Origin: Congeria kusceri
Taxonomy: Eukaryota; Mollusca; Bivalvia; Myida; Dreissenidae
NCBI GenBank assembly: GCA_027627225.1
Contig: CM051033.1
Location: 47,332,016-47,396,015, forward strand
Direction: 5' to 3'
DNA: 64,000 nucleotides
In this document: piece by piece, positions 12,026 to 25,005 of the stretch
How the letters are laid out: each line of letters opens with the position of its first letter
Position numbering within the stretch: position 1 is the stretch's first letter
Translations under genes and position numbers: made by a program
The notes under the pieces: generated by a model
The model's database searches: none
What the model saw: the letters and a program-made list of their open reading frames with translations, nothing else
What the model was told of the DNA's origin: nothing

Positions 12026-12342
12026 TGGGGTTATTTACCCTCGGGACTTCGGTTAAAAACCATTGTTGGGACTTCGGCTCAACATATTAAACTCTGCTTG
12101 AATAAAACTAAATAAAACATCCCTTCTTTTAAAGGGTGTGTACGGTGCTTTATATAAAAATCTGAGCGTAAAAATATATCAGTAGTACATAGAAATACTG
12201 TTTTATATGAATCTTTGTAAATTGTAAAAAGAAACAGTAATATATGCTTAAGGACTATCTTTTCTTAATTTATGCAACACGTGTATAAACTTGACTATTG
12301 AATATACAGCCTTTAAGAGGAATGCGATAGCGTGGGAACCTC

Positions 12343-12472
12343 ATTTGCATACTGAGCTTGCTGCTCAAAACGGATAGTAATTGAACAAATCAAAATTCTC
12401 GTTACGAATCCGTCTGACCAATCAGCGCGAAGCTTATATAATGACGTTACGGTTTGAAGAGTATGCACTATT
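12343..12472 (+). promoter_or_regulatory. Promoter-like cluster: octamer, CCAAT and TATA box
   Basis: ATTTGCAT (12343-12350), CCAAT (12418-12422) and TATATAA (12435-12441) lie in the order and spacing of a core promoter. The octamer plus CCAAT plus TATA combination is known from some histone promoters, but no histone frame follows. The next ATG (12473) opens only 22 codons. In AT-rich DNA such matches can be chance. Confidence 0.3.
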
Positions 12473-12541
12473 ATGAACAACTGCAAAGAAATATTGAAAA
12501 TAATAGATCTGCTAGATGAAAATATGCAGATTTTAATATGA
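12473..12541 (+). CDS. Very short ORF after the promoter-like cluster, unassigned
   Basis: ATG 12473 to TGA 12539-12541 gives 22 codons (start MNNCKEILKIIDLLDEN), rich in Ile/Leu and acidic residues. It is included only because it sits 32 bp after a TATA box. It could equally be a spurious frame or the remnant of a transposon gene. Confidence 0.12.
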   Translation: MNNCKEILKIIDLLDENMQILI

Positions 12542-12545
12542 AAAT

Positions 12546-13480
12546 GTTAATAAAATTTGAGAGAATTAATTTCTCTATGAATATTACATATTTATATATT
12601 CTTTGATACAGTATTAAGAAATTTTGATTTGTGTTTATTTATTGTTTTCTTTGCAGTTTAATACTTAGACAGAAAAGAAGAGAGACGATAGCCCAACAGA
12701 AAAAGATTTAATGATGGAAACACATAATTTTATATGTGTCATCATTTTTCTAGACCCATTTTTCAGCATATGCTGTAATAGGATTGTTGGAATCTTTTTT
12801 ACTTAAAGATCTGGATGACATATTTGATTTAATAACCATATACTTATCAGAATGTTTGGAAACAAGGGTACAATAGTACCGGTTGTTTATTTAAGATAAA
12901 ATTATGAACAGTTTAATGGTTTACCAGATCTCTAAGTGGTTCAACATAGTTGTACAGAATATATATGATATTTGCTACAATTTTATGCTGCCGGTATATG
13001 AAAAGGCAGAGAATTAACACTAAGTTACTTAGGAATGCTATCATAATAAATAATACTCTGAATAAAATGAGTATTATAATGTAAAGCAATAAATAGTAAG
13101 TATTTACGGTTCTAACCCTGTTTAACTATATGTGGAGTAAGAATACTTCTTATAATAAGTAAAATGGATCAAGGGTCACTAAAGTGAAGATTTAGTATAA
13201 TATAAATGAAAATAGACTTGCATAGGCAATTATGTTATGTGTGTAAGTAATTTTAATTTATTAACATTTGTGCGACATGCGATTTACTTATGTTGAACGC
13301 TTGCAGACAGGGAATATAGCTAGATGCTCCAACTTAAGACCCTGTCTGTTTGGTACCTTAAGAAAGTTGGGATATTTTAAAATGGTGGTTCTCCGCAGGG
13401 TGGCATTAAAACAATGTTTTACAAGAAATGTCTTTAAAAAAGACAATCGGCGTTGACATTAATATTCTCGGATCCCAAAA
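12546..13480. other. AT-rich stretch, nothing recognised
   Basis: No splice-supported exon, repeat or RNA gene was recognised. A 62-codon plus frame at 13268-13456 has no recognisable domain. Confidence 0.4.
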
Positions 13481-13484
13481 TTAA

Positions 13485-14498
13485 TTTGTGATTCATTCAA
13501 TAATTATTAATATTTGTACCGTGAATAAACCGATCATACCGCCCCATGTTTTCACCAGCCATACATGAATAACCTAAATAATTTACGTTAACATCATTAT
13601 TATATAAATTTGTCAGCCAAATATAACAAATTAACAATGTGCGAAAAAAATTGCTGGAATGAATGAATATTATTTTGTGTCAGACGCGTATAGTTATTTT
13701 AAGTAATATGCCCATCTGGGAGGTTATCTATGCATAATACATACACATTTCGAAGTCAATTAATCATTTATACTGTGTATTCTAAGGAAAAGCAATCTTC
13801 AGAAAACATTCAGCGCATTTGAAATAATGATGACTTCCATTTTTGATAACACAAATATTACATTATACTATATAGACTATGGCTATATTCGCTAGGAATA
13901 TGATGTATCAAGGGTTTCTGTGTATAAATGGTATTGCAAATAATGTATTAATGCTAAACAAATGAAGTTAAAGTAACATGAATATCATTTCGACGTTTTC
14001 CGGGCGAGACTTATTTCACAACATGTTATTTATTGAAATATATCTTTTTATAGATTCATTAACATCTACTGGAGAAGTTGCTAGAAATGTGCAATTCTAA
14101 TTTTTTCCTTATAGAACACAACCGCAATTCAATTTCAAATTAACATGCACTGTATGTTTATGAACATGAATTCCCCATTTATTGAAATATTCGCTCTTAT
14201 GATTCTCTGTACGCTATTTGATGCAGGTATATTATAACAGCTATACACCGGCAGCTCAACGCGCGCTATTTTTTGGAATGATCGTGTGTTGAACTCGCTA
14301 TCTAGAATCAATTGTTCGTTATAGAGCGGGCCGCTAGGCTAAACAAAATAGTGGATTAATTATGGGAATTAATATAATATTCTATTCATGACATACAATG
14401 AAAAAATATATTCATAATTTATGCTCAGTTCTAGAGTGTATATCGAGAATATGTTTATAACTTTATTTTAACCGCTTAGGTAAACAATTATGTACATT
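13485..14498 (+). mobile_element. Dispersed element of about 1 kb, diverged copy without nested MITE
   Basis: It aligns in reverse orientation with 49380-50110 and 56685-57410. Shared landmarks are TAAACCGATCATACCGCCCC, ATGTTTTCACCAG, GAATTCCCCATTTATTG, CGCGCTATTTTTTGGAATG and TTTAACCGCTTAGGTAAAC. No coding capacity was found. It represents the empty site for the 207-bp insertion in the other two copies. Confidence 0.65.
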
Positions 14499-14505
14499 TT
14501 AATCC

Positions 14506-15856
14506 CCAAAAGTATTCAACAGTTGTTGGTATACATTAAACAATTATTGTGAGTTTGCATTCCCTAAAATTAGAAAATTTGCCCAATTCCATTGGCATTC
14601 AATTTTCCCGCTGCATAATTATCTCAACAAATCTAGGTCAAAAGTGATCTTAGACAGCTACGCCGAAAAACTACATGTATATACATAAAATGCAGCAATA
14701 TAGGCTGCTAGTTACAAAACAGTCACCTAGATAGGGCCACTTTAAAACAATATGTTAAGAACTTAACCTATAATATAGTTAAGAATTAAAGAAACAAGAA
14801 CATTATTTATATTATTTACAAGTTAAAAATACTTTACATGGGTGATTATGATACTGTGTACCTTTAAGGTAATACACAGTATTGAATTAGGTAAAAGACA
14901 TACAGCCACCCAGGGAGGGATAAAATGGTATATTGGAAGTGTAGGATTTGGAGGCCAGCGGGGGGTTGGGGTCTGGGTTGGGTTGGAAAGAAGGGGAGAT
15001 AATTGAATGAATAAGGGCGTAGCTATTGGAGTTGTGTCCCATGGACCAGAGGGAGTGCACGGCTAGACTAAATTATTTAAAAGTAAGCAAAAAAAGCAGA
15101 AAAGACATAACATCTTAAAAAGTTGAATAATTCACGTAGGAAATGATACCAACTAGGTAAAATGGACTATAATACGGGATTTTAACTAATCCCTGATAAA
15201 AAAACTTCCAAGGGGTCATATCCAAATAGTAAAAATGGATATAACTATAAAGATAAAATACAGTAGTAGACACTGTACCTATCACAGTATGCCAAAGATA
15301 ATAATATTAAAAACTCAATATAAATTAAATGGTATTGGTCTTGATAAGACCGAACGCAAATAATTGCAAGGTTCAAAGATCCTTGCGCCATGCACTCCAG
15401 TCCGACGTGGTTCTTGAGGATGAGAGGGGAATAGGGGTGTCAAAGCGGAAGGGAGGGGGTGCAATGCAGTCAACTGTACCCAGGAAAATGGACGGCCCCG
15501 CCCTTTCTGATTATTACAAACTGCAATAAAAAGGGGGCTTATTAAGATACTGAGAAATGTAAATGGTGTACTAACGTAATACTCTCGTCTGGAAAATGTT
15601 TTTAAAATAAGGAATACCAAGTCAATACCATTGACTTGGTTTAGAAAGGGCACGGAATTCGATAGTTTGCCAATAAAAGCTAAAACAATAGTTAGCATTG
15701 AACACTCATAGAGAGACAATCCAATAAGAAGTATATACAGAAACTGCAATGTATCACAAAAATAATAAAAACAATTACAGGAACTGTATAGAAGTTGGTT
15801 GGGGGTTGACTTCTCCTCCCTCCAAATGACCTAGATCTCGTCAGTTAGCTGACAGC
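14506..15856. other. Non-coding stretch, possibly 3' flank of the RNase H-type LINE
   Basis: Contains an imperfect hairpin (14851-14882) and G-rich patches near 14940-15000. A 144-codon minus-strand frame at 15315-15749 has hydrophobic and then proline/serine-rich composition without recognisable domains. This side is downstream of the minus-strand LINE frame and may be its 3' untranslated part. No poly(A) was seen. Confidence 0.4.
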
Positions 15857-16810
15857 CTAGAAGGAATTTTGTCCGGCAGAAAAGACCGGGCCTCTAGCCG
15901 CTCCCTTTGGGTCTAGCACGTTGGTAAGGTTTAAAACTAGTCCACGGGAGTTCAATGCGGCCCGGAGCTGGTCCCTCTGCCCTGTAAAGGTGTTGCACTG
16001 TAGCAGTAGGTGGGCTGCTGTGAAGGGCTCCCGGCACCACGGACATGCAAGGTCTAGCCCAATGACATACTTTCCCACGCCACCAGGTAGAAGAGTGGTT
16101 CCCATCCTCAGGCGAGTGATGGCTCTGTAAAGCACAATGCTTGCTGAGTATTTGTCAGGCGGCATGAGGGTTTTTGCGGGTCTGAGAAAAGTATGTCGGT
16201 AGGCAGACAAATTGGTGGTCTTGACATTCCACTCACCAAGGACAAATTTCTTTGCCAGTGAGTAGATCTCGGTCGGCGCCAGGGATTCCCCAGTATCAAC
16301 AGTCCCCCTCCTGAGACCTTCCTTAGCCCCCCTGTCCGCCTGTACATTCCCACTGATGTCGACGTGTGCTGGACACCATACTAAAGTGACCTATAAAGAT
16401 TTATCTAGGCACTGTTGATGAAGTTCTAAAATGTTAAATGATAAAATATCAGGCCTAGATCTGCTAGTTCTGTTTTTGATAGACTCAAGAGATGACAATG
16501 AGTCGGATAAAATAGAGTTTTAGTAGGTTTATTAACCAAAATCCAGCATAATGCATATTTAATTGCCAACAGTTTAGCCGAATAAATAGAGAGATGGTTG
16601 CTGAGTCGGTGGGTTTTTGTAATTTACTTAGAAGGAATAGCAAATGAATTGACTACCAATCCAGAGTTAGGGCATTTGGAGCCATCTGTATATATTTTTA
16701 GGTGCTCAGCATACCTGTTATGAAAATGAATGCGAGTTTCTGACTTAACGAGTTGCGAAAAGTCAGATTTCGTGAGGGTCTTTGATAGAGTTATGTCGAT
16801 ATCAAGTAGT
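15857..16810 (-). mobile_element. Decayed non-LTR retrotransposon end with RNase H domain (I/Loa-like group)
   Basis: The minus-strand translation pieced across frames shows an RNase H domain: LKIYTDGSKCPNSG with the first catalytic Asp, then HRLSNHLSIYSAKLLAIKYA, then SDSLSSLESIKNRTSRS, then VWCPAHVDISGNVQADRGAK with the terminal Asp. It is followed by a C-terminal CPWC...H...C zinc-knuckle-like segment ending at the stop at 15857-15859. Breaks are a TAA at 16624-16626, a frame change at about 16505-16525 and a TAG at 16391-16393. RT and upstream parts are missing, because at about 16810 the sequence passes into an unrelated dispersed repeat. RNase H after RT is known for I, Loa and some R1-type LINEs. 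The clade is inferred. Confidence 0.82.
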
Positions 16811-17160
16811 GTTTTGACCTCACATGACCCAGATTTGAACTCGGCCGAGATATCATTGAGACAAATCTTCTGACGAAGTTTCATGAAGATTGGCTAATAA
16901 TTGGGCAAAACATGTGACTTCTAGAGTGTTAACAGGCTTTTTCTTCAATTTGACCTAGTGATCTAGTGTTTGACCCCACGTGACCCAGATTCAAACTAGG
17001 CCGAGATATCATTAGGACAAATGTTCTGACCAAGTTTCATGAAGATTGGCTAATAAATGTGGCCCCTAGAGTGTTAACGAGGTAAATGTTGACGACTCAC
17101 GACGGACGACGGACAAAAGGCGATCTCAAAAGCTCACCAACGTTGTGCTCAGGTGAGCTA
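16811..17160. repeat. Bivalve-type dispersed tandem repeat (GACCCCACGTGACCCAG family), right end
   Basis: Two units of about 160 bp carry GACCCAGATT, CCGAGATATCATT, TTTCATGAAGATTGGCTAAT and CTAGAGTGTTAAC. They are followed by a GACGACTCACGACGGACGAC tract and a terminal GTGCTCAGGTGAGCT. That terminus mirrors CTCACCTGAG at about 11955, the left end of the same family. Confidence 0.75.
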
Positions 17161-17535
17161 AAAAGGGCATAACTCTTGCAAAATACAAAACTGAGTTATG
17201 GGGAATATAGCTCTTGATGTTGCAGTCGATGGCAAAAGTACATCCGAAGTTCCAAGTGAATAACTTATTTAGATTAAAGCTATTAGCCTTCCGAATATAA
17301 ACTTTAACCAGAAAATCTATGCAAAAAAGTGGGCATAACTCTGTCAAAATACAAAACAGTTATTCAGAATGTTGCCCACGACACTGGAGTTGATGAAATA
17401 GGTATATTCCAAGTTTCAAGTGAATAAGTTTTGCAGTTGAAAACTTTTGAATCAAAACTTTAACCACATTCAGACGCGAACGCCGACGCCAGGGGTAATA
17501 GGAAAGCTCACCTATTCTTCAAAAAGTCGAGCTAG
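17161..17535. repeat. Bivalve-type dispersed tandem repeat (GGGCATAACTC / GTCGAGCTA family), right end
   Basis: Two units of about 168 bp start at GGGCATAACTCT (17164 and 17332), each with AAAATACAAAAC and CCAAGT(T)TCAAGTGAATAA. The array ends GACGCGAACGCCGACGCC, CTCACCTATTCTTC, AAAAGTCGAGCTAGA. The terminus mirrors GCTCGACTATTCAAAG at about 11700. Confidence 0.7.
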
Positions 17536-20500
17536 AAATCAAACAATGTCATATCCATTGATACATAAAGTAAGCAAATTTCTTCAAATATTGAAAGTTT
17601 GACCTAATCCAGAGAACTAGTTTTATCTTAAGTTGGCGAAAGTAATTTACAGGCAAATGGAAATTATTTAGATATCTCACAAATGTTTTTTCCCCCATAA
17701 AAATCAGAATGATCACTATTATTTTGCAAATCTACTGGTGTGGAATCTTCTTATTACATGTTGTATTGTTTTAAGGTCCTTTGTTTTCTTTCTCTTTTGC
17801 AGTCACATTGTTCTGTTAATTAAATCAAGTAATTCTGGAAGCATTATCATTAGAAATAAGGTCAAAATAGTAGCACAGCTAGAGTATTTTTTATAATCCC
17901 CGAGTTCACACAGTCTGGCACAACACTACATGCAATCTGTGATTATCACGAATTGACTGAACTTCCTTTCTTTGGAAAGCCCGCACTGTTGTTCTTGCAC
18001 TGTTGTATTTTTTCATGAACTTCACCATTAACACATTTTACTTATGCCCTAAATTTATCTCGGTAGATGACAACAATATAGTCATTAATTTAAGACTTCA
18101 AACTCCATTTCTTTCCTTCTAGCGCCATTAATTGAAGCCATCCTCGACTTGTAGCGGACAAAGAGCTAGGGACTATAAGGGTCATTTTCGGCCCCATGAT
18201 AAAATTTTCTGGGACTATGTTTATTGAATAACACAATCCATACATATATTTATCATTTTAATGCATATTATTGATATATTTTAACGAACGTTGCCATAGC
18301 AACCATATGCAGAAAACCATGCTATTTTGGAAGATTTCTCTAATAGTGTTCATTATTTGGTAAATCTATGCATTGTCAATGTATTAAATTGATTGTATTT
18401 AAACAAGGACAATTTGAAGACATCCAGTGAAATGTAGACACACACACACAAGTCCGTGTAACACAATGTCATGGAATGATGGAAATTCAAAAATAGTGCA
18501 TGATGTGTTCCATAAGGAACACCATAATACTATTATATTTTGAAAATTAAAGCAAAACAGTAATTAAATTTTCATGCTTCTTATCACTAACTTTGTGTAG
18601 TATTGACTTTTGTACAAAACAGCATTTGAACCACTAACTGCTTAATTATGACCAGTACGCAAATGAGTAGATGAACGTCAACGTACACAAATCTTAAAGA
18701 TATTTGCCTAAAAATAATGCAACAATAGTTAAACAATGTTCTGTCATTGTATTCAAGTACTAACTATAATACAATGAATCAATAAACATAGCTAGTATCT
18801 GGTTAATTAACAATAACAGCTAACACTACTCGCACAAAATTACCAAAACTACCAAAACCATGTGCACATCATTGACTGCTTCTGAACGAAAAAAACAACA
18901 TATATTTCAGCTCAAATGTCCTTTGCTTAACATGCAGATACGCAATTCTGAAACCTCATTTATGCAATTAAATGATTATTTGATGTGTAACAAAACTCAA
19001 TTAAAGTACCCAAAGCTCAAAAAGCGGCGAACGACGCGTAACGAGATTAACGACATTAGTACGAAATGATCGATTGTTTTGTACGAAACAGCTTAAAAGG
19101 AATGGTTACGAAATAACAGACATCTGGTTTGATTGGATTTTGTTGTCAACGTAAACCACAACTGTCCATTGAGAGTCATCGAGTATCTCCTTTTATAATT
19201 ATGATGTCATTATGCAATTTTCTTTTTTTTTTTTTCTGTTCCACGATTTCGTTATGCTAAAGTCATCAGCATCGTTAACCAAATGAAGTTTAAATTATTA
19301 AAAGATTTCTTTTCCAATTTAGTTACGTTTGTGCTGCGAACAATTTGCGGATTAAGTGTTGTGGGAAGATATTTATTTATATTGTGTTAAAGAAAAAACA
19401 CATTTATGTGTAGCAGTTGTTTGACGAAATTTGGAGATCATATCTTCGTCTAATACTCAATTATTTCTACTTTAATGGGGGAACATAATTTCAAAACCTC
19501 AACTATTTTTTTCAATACTCAATTATTTTAAATATGTCGGGATAATACCCAATTCTGACAGAATCCTTATCTGATGCTCTGGTTACATGTACATTTAGTG
19601 AACGTAATACATACATTTTATTGTAAAACTATACGTGCTTAATTGTTATTTATACTAAACATCAGGTCTACAATTTTCAGTTAAAAAACAACAACAGCCA
19701 TATCAGTTTGCAAAATACTCCTATATAGACATACACATTTAAACGGCTGTTTGTGTTGGGAATGAAAATGGTAAGCATTTCGCAGTAATACAAAGACAGA
19801 TATCAGTATCAAATTTGATAAGTTAGTTTGATGGTGATTCGCAAGCATTTTACACCAATCTCATTTTGCAGAACACCAACCACTTTCTGTATAAACCATA
19901 CCTTCGAAACGTTGACAGAGAAAATGCTACAATAATGTTCGCATTTATTTTGATTGTCGAAGTCAAAATAGTTGATATTTTACGTTAGACCAGGTCTGGC
20001 AATATAATGTCTATGATATGCATGCGAATCAAGATACATAAGGCAATGGGATATATAAGGCAATGATATGTATACATATATACACCTATCATTGGAACTT
20101 GTTTCTACATTACAGGTTTACCAATTATTATAAATTATATAGCAAATTAACTCACCGTAAAGAATGCCCAGTATTTGATTTAGATGGTAGCTGAAAAGCA
20201 TTCCGACCAATTGCAATGATTGTATGTGGGACTTAGACAGTTTCTTCATTTGCCTAGTTGCTGTCTCTTCAACCCTGGTACCGCCAAATCAGCAAACAAT
20301 AAGATATTGTGCCGATAATAATATCAAAATTATAGCAATGCAATATTTTGATTGCACAATAGCCAAATTCATGTTCTATCTCGCGAAATTATGTGACAAA
20401 TTTAAATCAAGTTTAGAAAACCACCCTCTTTCACAATACCAGGAAAAGTAACACCGTAAATTTAAGTTGCTTTATAAATATAATATATAGTATAACTTAC

Positions 20501-21059
20501 CTATCTGTTGTAATATAAAAACCGCCTAACATGTTTCCTGGTTTAATTTTCATGAATCAGGGTCCGTTCGCCTTAAAATATCTTCGTCCTTTGTTCCGTT
20601 CGCCCTATATCCCGTTCGCCCAACTTTTATGTTTATGAAAGGGTATATGTTGAAATGTATTAATGCATCAAGGTTATTCAAGTCCTGATGAAATTTAATC
20701 ATTTCCAACGATACAAATGGTTGTTATTTGAATAAATATTTACCGATCAACAACTTAAAAAAATGCAGATACAGAAAACAAATATCTTTAAGATGTGCTC
20801 GATGTAACACAAATTCACATAATTACGTAAATTCAAAATTTAAAAGTTAGCTATTGAATATATCATTATGCAATACAAATACTTTTTTGTTTTCGATTAA
20901 ACACATTATTGTATTATATAAACAGATGAACATAATATGGACTTAAACTTATTTGTTTTCTAGATGTATTCACAGCTTAATATCAATTATGATTAGAAAA
21001 AAATAATAAAAACAACCAGAACCATTACTAAAAGTATGCTAGGTGAACATTTTGATCAC
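17536..21059. other. Long AT-rich stretch, nothing recognised
   Basis: Short frames at 18860-19069 and 20224-20451 have no recognisable content. A short CA run lies near 18440, a T-run near 19223, and three spaced GTTCGCC words at about 20567-20630. No exon pair, RNA gene or transposon protein was found. Confidence 0.4.
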
Positions 21060-23210
21060 ATATTCAACTGATATGGGCAAAAATATCATTTGAGACCCAC
21101 ATTGGGCCCATATTGTATATTTTCTCAACTATATCCCAAACGGGTTTACCTGACTGGGACCTACCTGGATTTGATAGGGGCAAAACATAGGGGCTCACTT
21201 GCTTTCTGGGTCCCATATGGGTCTGATATGGGAAAAACATTTTGGGACCCACATGAGGCCTATATGGTATATTTGCCCAGATGTAGCCCATCCTTGAACC
21301 ATATGGGGCCTTGCTTGCTGGGACCCATATGGGCTTTCTTCTTGGGAGCCATATGGATTTGCTGGACTGGGGCCCACCTGGGTCTTGTAGTGGTAAGACA
21401 AACATATGGGTCCCATGCAGGGCCCATATAGTATATCTGCTAACGTAAAGCACATATCTTGCCCACATGTGATTGCTTGCAGTGGACTCATATGGGCTTG
21501 CTTACTGGGTCACATGTGGAATATTATTTAGGATTCACATGGGATCCATATGGTATATTTGCCGAGCTATAGCCCATATTGTGCCCATATTGACTTGCTT
21601 TCTAGGACCCATGTGGGTTTACTTTACTTGGATCCACCTGGGTTTTAAAGTGGCAAGATAACGTATATGGGTCCGCACTGGGCCCATGTGGTGTATGAGC
21701 CCAGGTAAAGCCTATTTTTCGTGGCCACATAAGGTGGCTTGCTTGGACCTATATGGGCTAACTTGCAGTGGACCCACATGAACTTCCTTTCTTGGACTCA
21801 TACGGGTCTGATATGGGCAAAAATATCATTTGGGGCCCACATGGGGCCCATGTTGTATTTGTTTCCAGCTATAGCCCATATTGGGCTCATATGGACTTGC
21901 TTTCTGGGACACATATAGGCTTTCTATTAGGGACACAAATGGGTTTACTTTACTTGAACCCATCTGGGTGTGAAAGTTGCAAGATAATGCAAATCGGTCC
22001 CACACTGGGCCCATGAGGTATTTTATCCCAGGTAAAACCCATATCATGCTAACATGGGGTGGCTTGCTGGGACCCATATGGGCTTACATGCAGTGGACCC
22101 ACATGAGCTTCCTTTCATGGACCCATATGCGTCTGATATGGGCAAAAATATAATTTGGGACCAACATGTGACCCATATTGTATTTTTTGCCCAGTAAAGC
22201 CCATATTGAGCACATATTGACTTGCTTTCTGGGAGCCATATGGGCTTTCTAGTAGGGATCCAAATGGGTTTACTTTACTTGGACCCATCTGGCTTTTATA
22301 GTGACACAATATAATGCATATGGGACCCACATGGGACCCATATTGTATTTGTTGCCCAGCTATTGCCCATATTGGGCCCATGTGGACTCTGGGACCCATA
22401 TGGGCTTTCTAGTAGGGACCCCAATATGTTTACTTTACTTGAACCCATCTGGGCTTTATAGAGGCAAGATACTGCATTTGGGGCCCACCCTGGGCCCATG
22501 AGGTATATTAGCCCGGGTAAAACTCAAATCGTTCCCACATGGGATGGCTTGACCCATATGTGCTTACTTGCAGTGGACCCACTTGAGCTTCCTTTCTTGG
22601 ACCCATATGGGTCTGAAAAGGGCAAAAATATCATTTAGGACCCACATGGGGCTCATATTGTATTTTTTGCCCAGCTAAAGCCCATATAGAGCCCATGTTG
22701 ACTTGCTTTCTGGGACCCATATAGGCTTTCTAGTACGGACCCAAATGGGTTTACATTACTTGGACTTATCTGGGTTTTACAGTGGTAAGATAATGCATAT
22801 TATGGGGCCTAGATTGTATTTTGTGCCCAACTATGGCCCGTATTGAGCCCATATGGACTTTATTTCTGGTACCCATATGGGGCTTTCTAGTAGGGACCCA
22901 CATGGATTTACTTTACTTGGATCCATCTGGGTTTTTATAGTTGCAATATAATGCATATGGGTCCCACACTGGGCCCATGAGGTATATCAGCCCAGATGAA
23001 ACCCATATCGTGCCCACATGGGATGGCTTGCTGGGACCCATATGGCATACTTGCAGTGGACCCACGTGGGCTTCCTTGCTGGGACCCATATGGGTCTGTG
23101 ATGGGCAAACAAATACCATTTGGGACCCACATGAGGCCCATATTGTAATTTTTTGCCAGCTATAGCCCATATTGGGCCCATATGGGCTTGCTTGCTGGGA
23201 GGCCTGGTGA
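21060..23210. repeat. CCCATATGGG-type satellite, array 2 (higher-order unit about 325 bp)
   Basis: The marker GTTTACTTTACTTGGACCCA recurs near 21617, 21944, 22268, 22429, 22747 and 22909. Spacings are 327, 324, 161, 318 and 162 bp, so long units alternate with half-length ones. Inside each unit, roughly 40-bp blocks repeat GGGACCCATATGGGCTT and TGCTTTCTGGGACC. Many blocks contain the palindrome CCCATATGGG. Frames here on both strands are repeat translations, not genes. Confidence 0.85.
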
Positions 23211-25005
23211 CTTTCTTACTAAGAACTGCACCCCACCCGAAGCTGATCACAATGTGTTGATTTTCAGTGTCCATATCAGTTTGGTTTTGACAAAACTTAA
23301 ATGGCATGTAGTTACATGAATGTCGGCTTGTTACAAGTGATTGGTTTAATCCAAAATGACCTGCTGCCTCGTAAATGGCAAATATTAACAGCAGCACACA
23401 TTTAAAATAAAAAAATTCGAAAGATATTGCAAATGAAATAGTAGTTGTTTGTGAGGACCTTTTAATTAAATCCTTATTGTAAAATAGAGAAATATCACAG
23501 AGATATTCAAAACACTACATGTGTGTCACGTCTAATAGGTGGCCGCCTACTTCGGAAATATAAACAAAAGCAAACAATACGTATGTATTAGCTCCCATAT
23601 ATACAGTGCGCAATAATAACAATGCAACAGCGGCCTAAATTACACATTTATGTTATTTGCTTGTAGGCCATTCATCTTCTTTAACATTAGATGGATTCGT
23701 TAGCGCAATGTGTTCTTGTTAAGCAACGTGGATCGTTTACGGATGTAGTGTGTAAACAATTGAATACATAGATAAACATATGTTGATACAAAAACGTGCT
23801 TAACTATAATGTTTTAAAGGTATATTTATGTTATTGTTGGCGGGTTGTTGGGAACTATATTTCGCCTAATTACCGCTGCGAATGTATATATAAGAAATAT
23901 CTTAAATTAAACGTCTTGATTATGCGAATACGATTGTAAATTGAACATCTAAGATTTATATTGATTAGTGATAAAATAAATAAATGTTATCATTAAAAAT
24001 GCCAATTTCAACCAGATCTTTATGGCAAACAATAGTTTATGCCAATTATTCTACTTGTACTTATCAATTTTCCAGTCTCCTACCAAATTTAAGAATTTTG
24101 GAAGATTGACCAAAGTGTGTGCATACTGGATCAACCACTGAACATCAATGCCTGATGCAATTATCAGGAGCTTTGGATTCCAGTAAGGTTCAGCATAGTG
24201 TCAAGTAAGCTTGACGAGATTTACGCACAGTTCAATTGATCACAGCATTGTCTACAACGCGACTTAGGCATTCTTTTACGCAACAAATGAAGGTGTGCGC
24301 TTTCGGACGTAGCAAAATTTATCCCTTTACATCGTTGCAAAACGGCATATGTATTCTTGAATGACATGTACATTACATATAAACTACTCTAATATTGTGA
24401 TTGAAAACTTTCATTTAATTCCACCACTTGTAAAATCTATGCCACGATTAAAATTGCCATCAGTATTCCAAATTTGAAAAGGGCCTATCATCCATTTTCT
24501 GTATATTGGCATTATTTTTTATGATCATTTTGTGATCAGTGTTATGAACCTTAGCCTAGCCAATGCAATATTTTGGTCTATTCATTCGGGACTATTCGCT
24601 TGGTATTTTATTAAGAACCTTTGATTGGATTGTGAAATGGTATTGGGAGGGTCAAATGTTGGATCAGGCAGCTACGCCAAAGAAATAGCAAACAATATTG
24701 CAAGTGATAGATGCTTGTGTCTGTGACGTGACAACTGTGTATAGGTTGAAAATGATAACCATTTGACAAACAACACTTCTTTCTTTCACGTAGGCGTTTC
24801 ACCAGCTCGTAATTTGTGGTACATTAAGTTGTTTAAAAAACATTCTGTTAAATTTCGTTATTGTATGGTTGTATATAAAATGCACGTTTCAACGTACAAT
24901 CAGTTATCAAGACTTTGAAACATATCACTTTTAAGACATTAAAACGAAGATTTATTATGTAAATGTGACCACTTTTGTTGGTATTACAGCATAAAAAGTC
25001 CGTTT
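23211..25005. other. AT-rich stretch, nothing recognised
   Basis: Flank between the large satellite and the 52-bp minisatellite. The two minus-strand frames of 63 and 73 codons near the right end have no recognisable features, and the second runs into the minisatellite. Confidence 0.4.

Noticed and set aside
15315..15749. 144-codon minus-strand frame
   Set aside because: No domain, composition shifts abruptly from hydrophobic to Pro/Ser-rich, and it lies in the probable 3' flank of a LINE.
16624..16884. Minus-strand 86-codon frame taken as a separate gene
   Set aside because: Its first part is translated dispersed repeat and its second part is the RNase H segment of the LINE; the junction near 16810 is an insertion border.
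21064..23397. Many frames of 60-136 codons with GPMW/SHMGP-like peptides
   Set aside because: Repeat translation of array 2, with no conserved start or domain.
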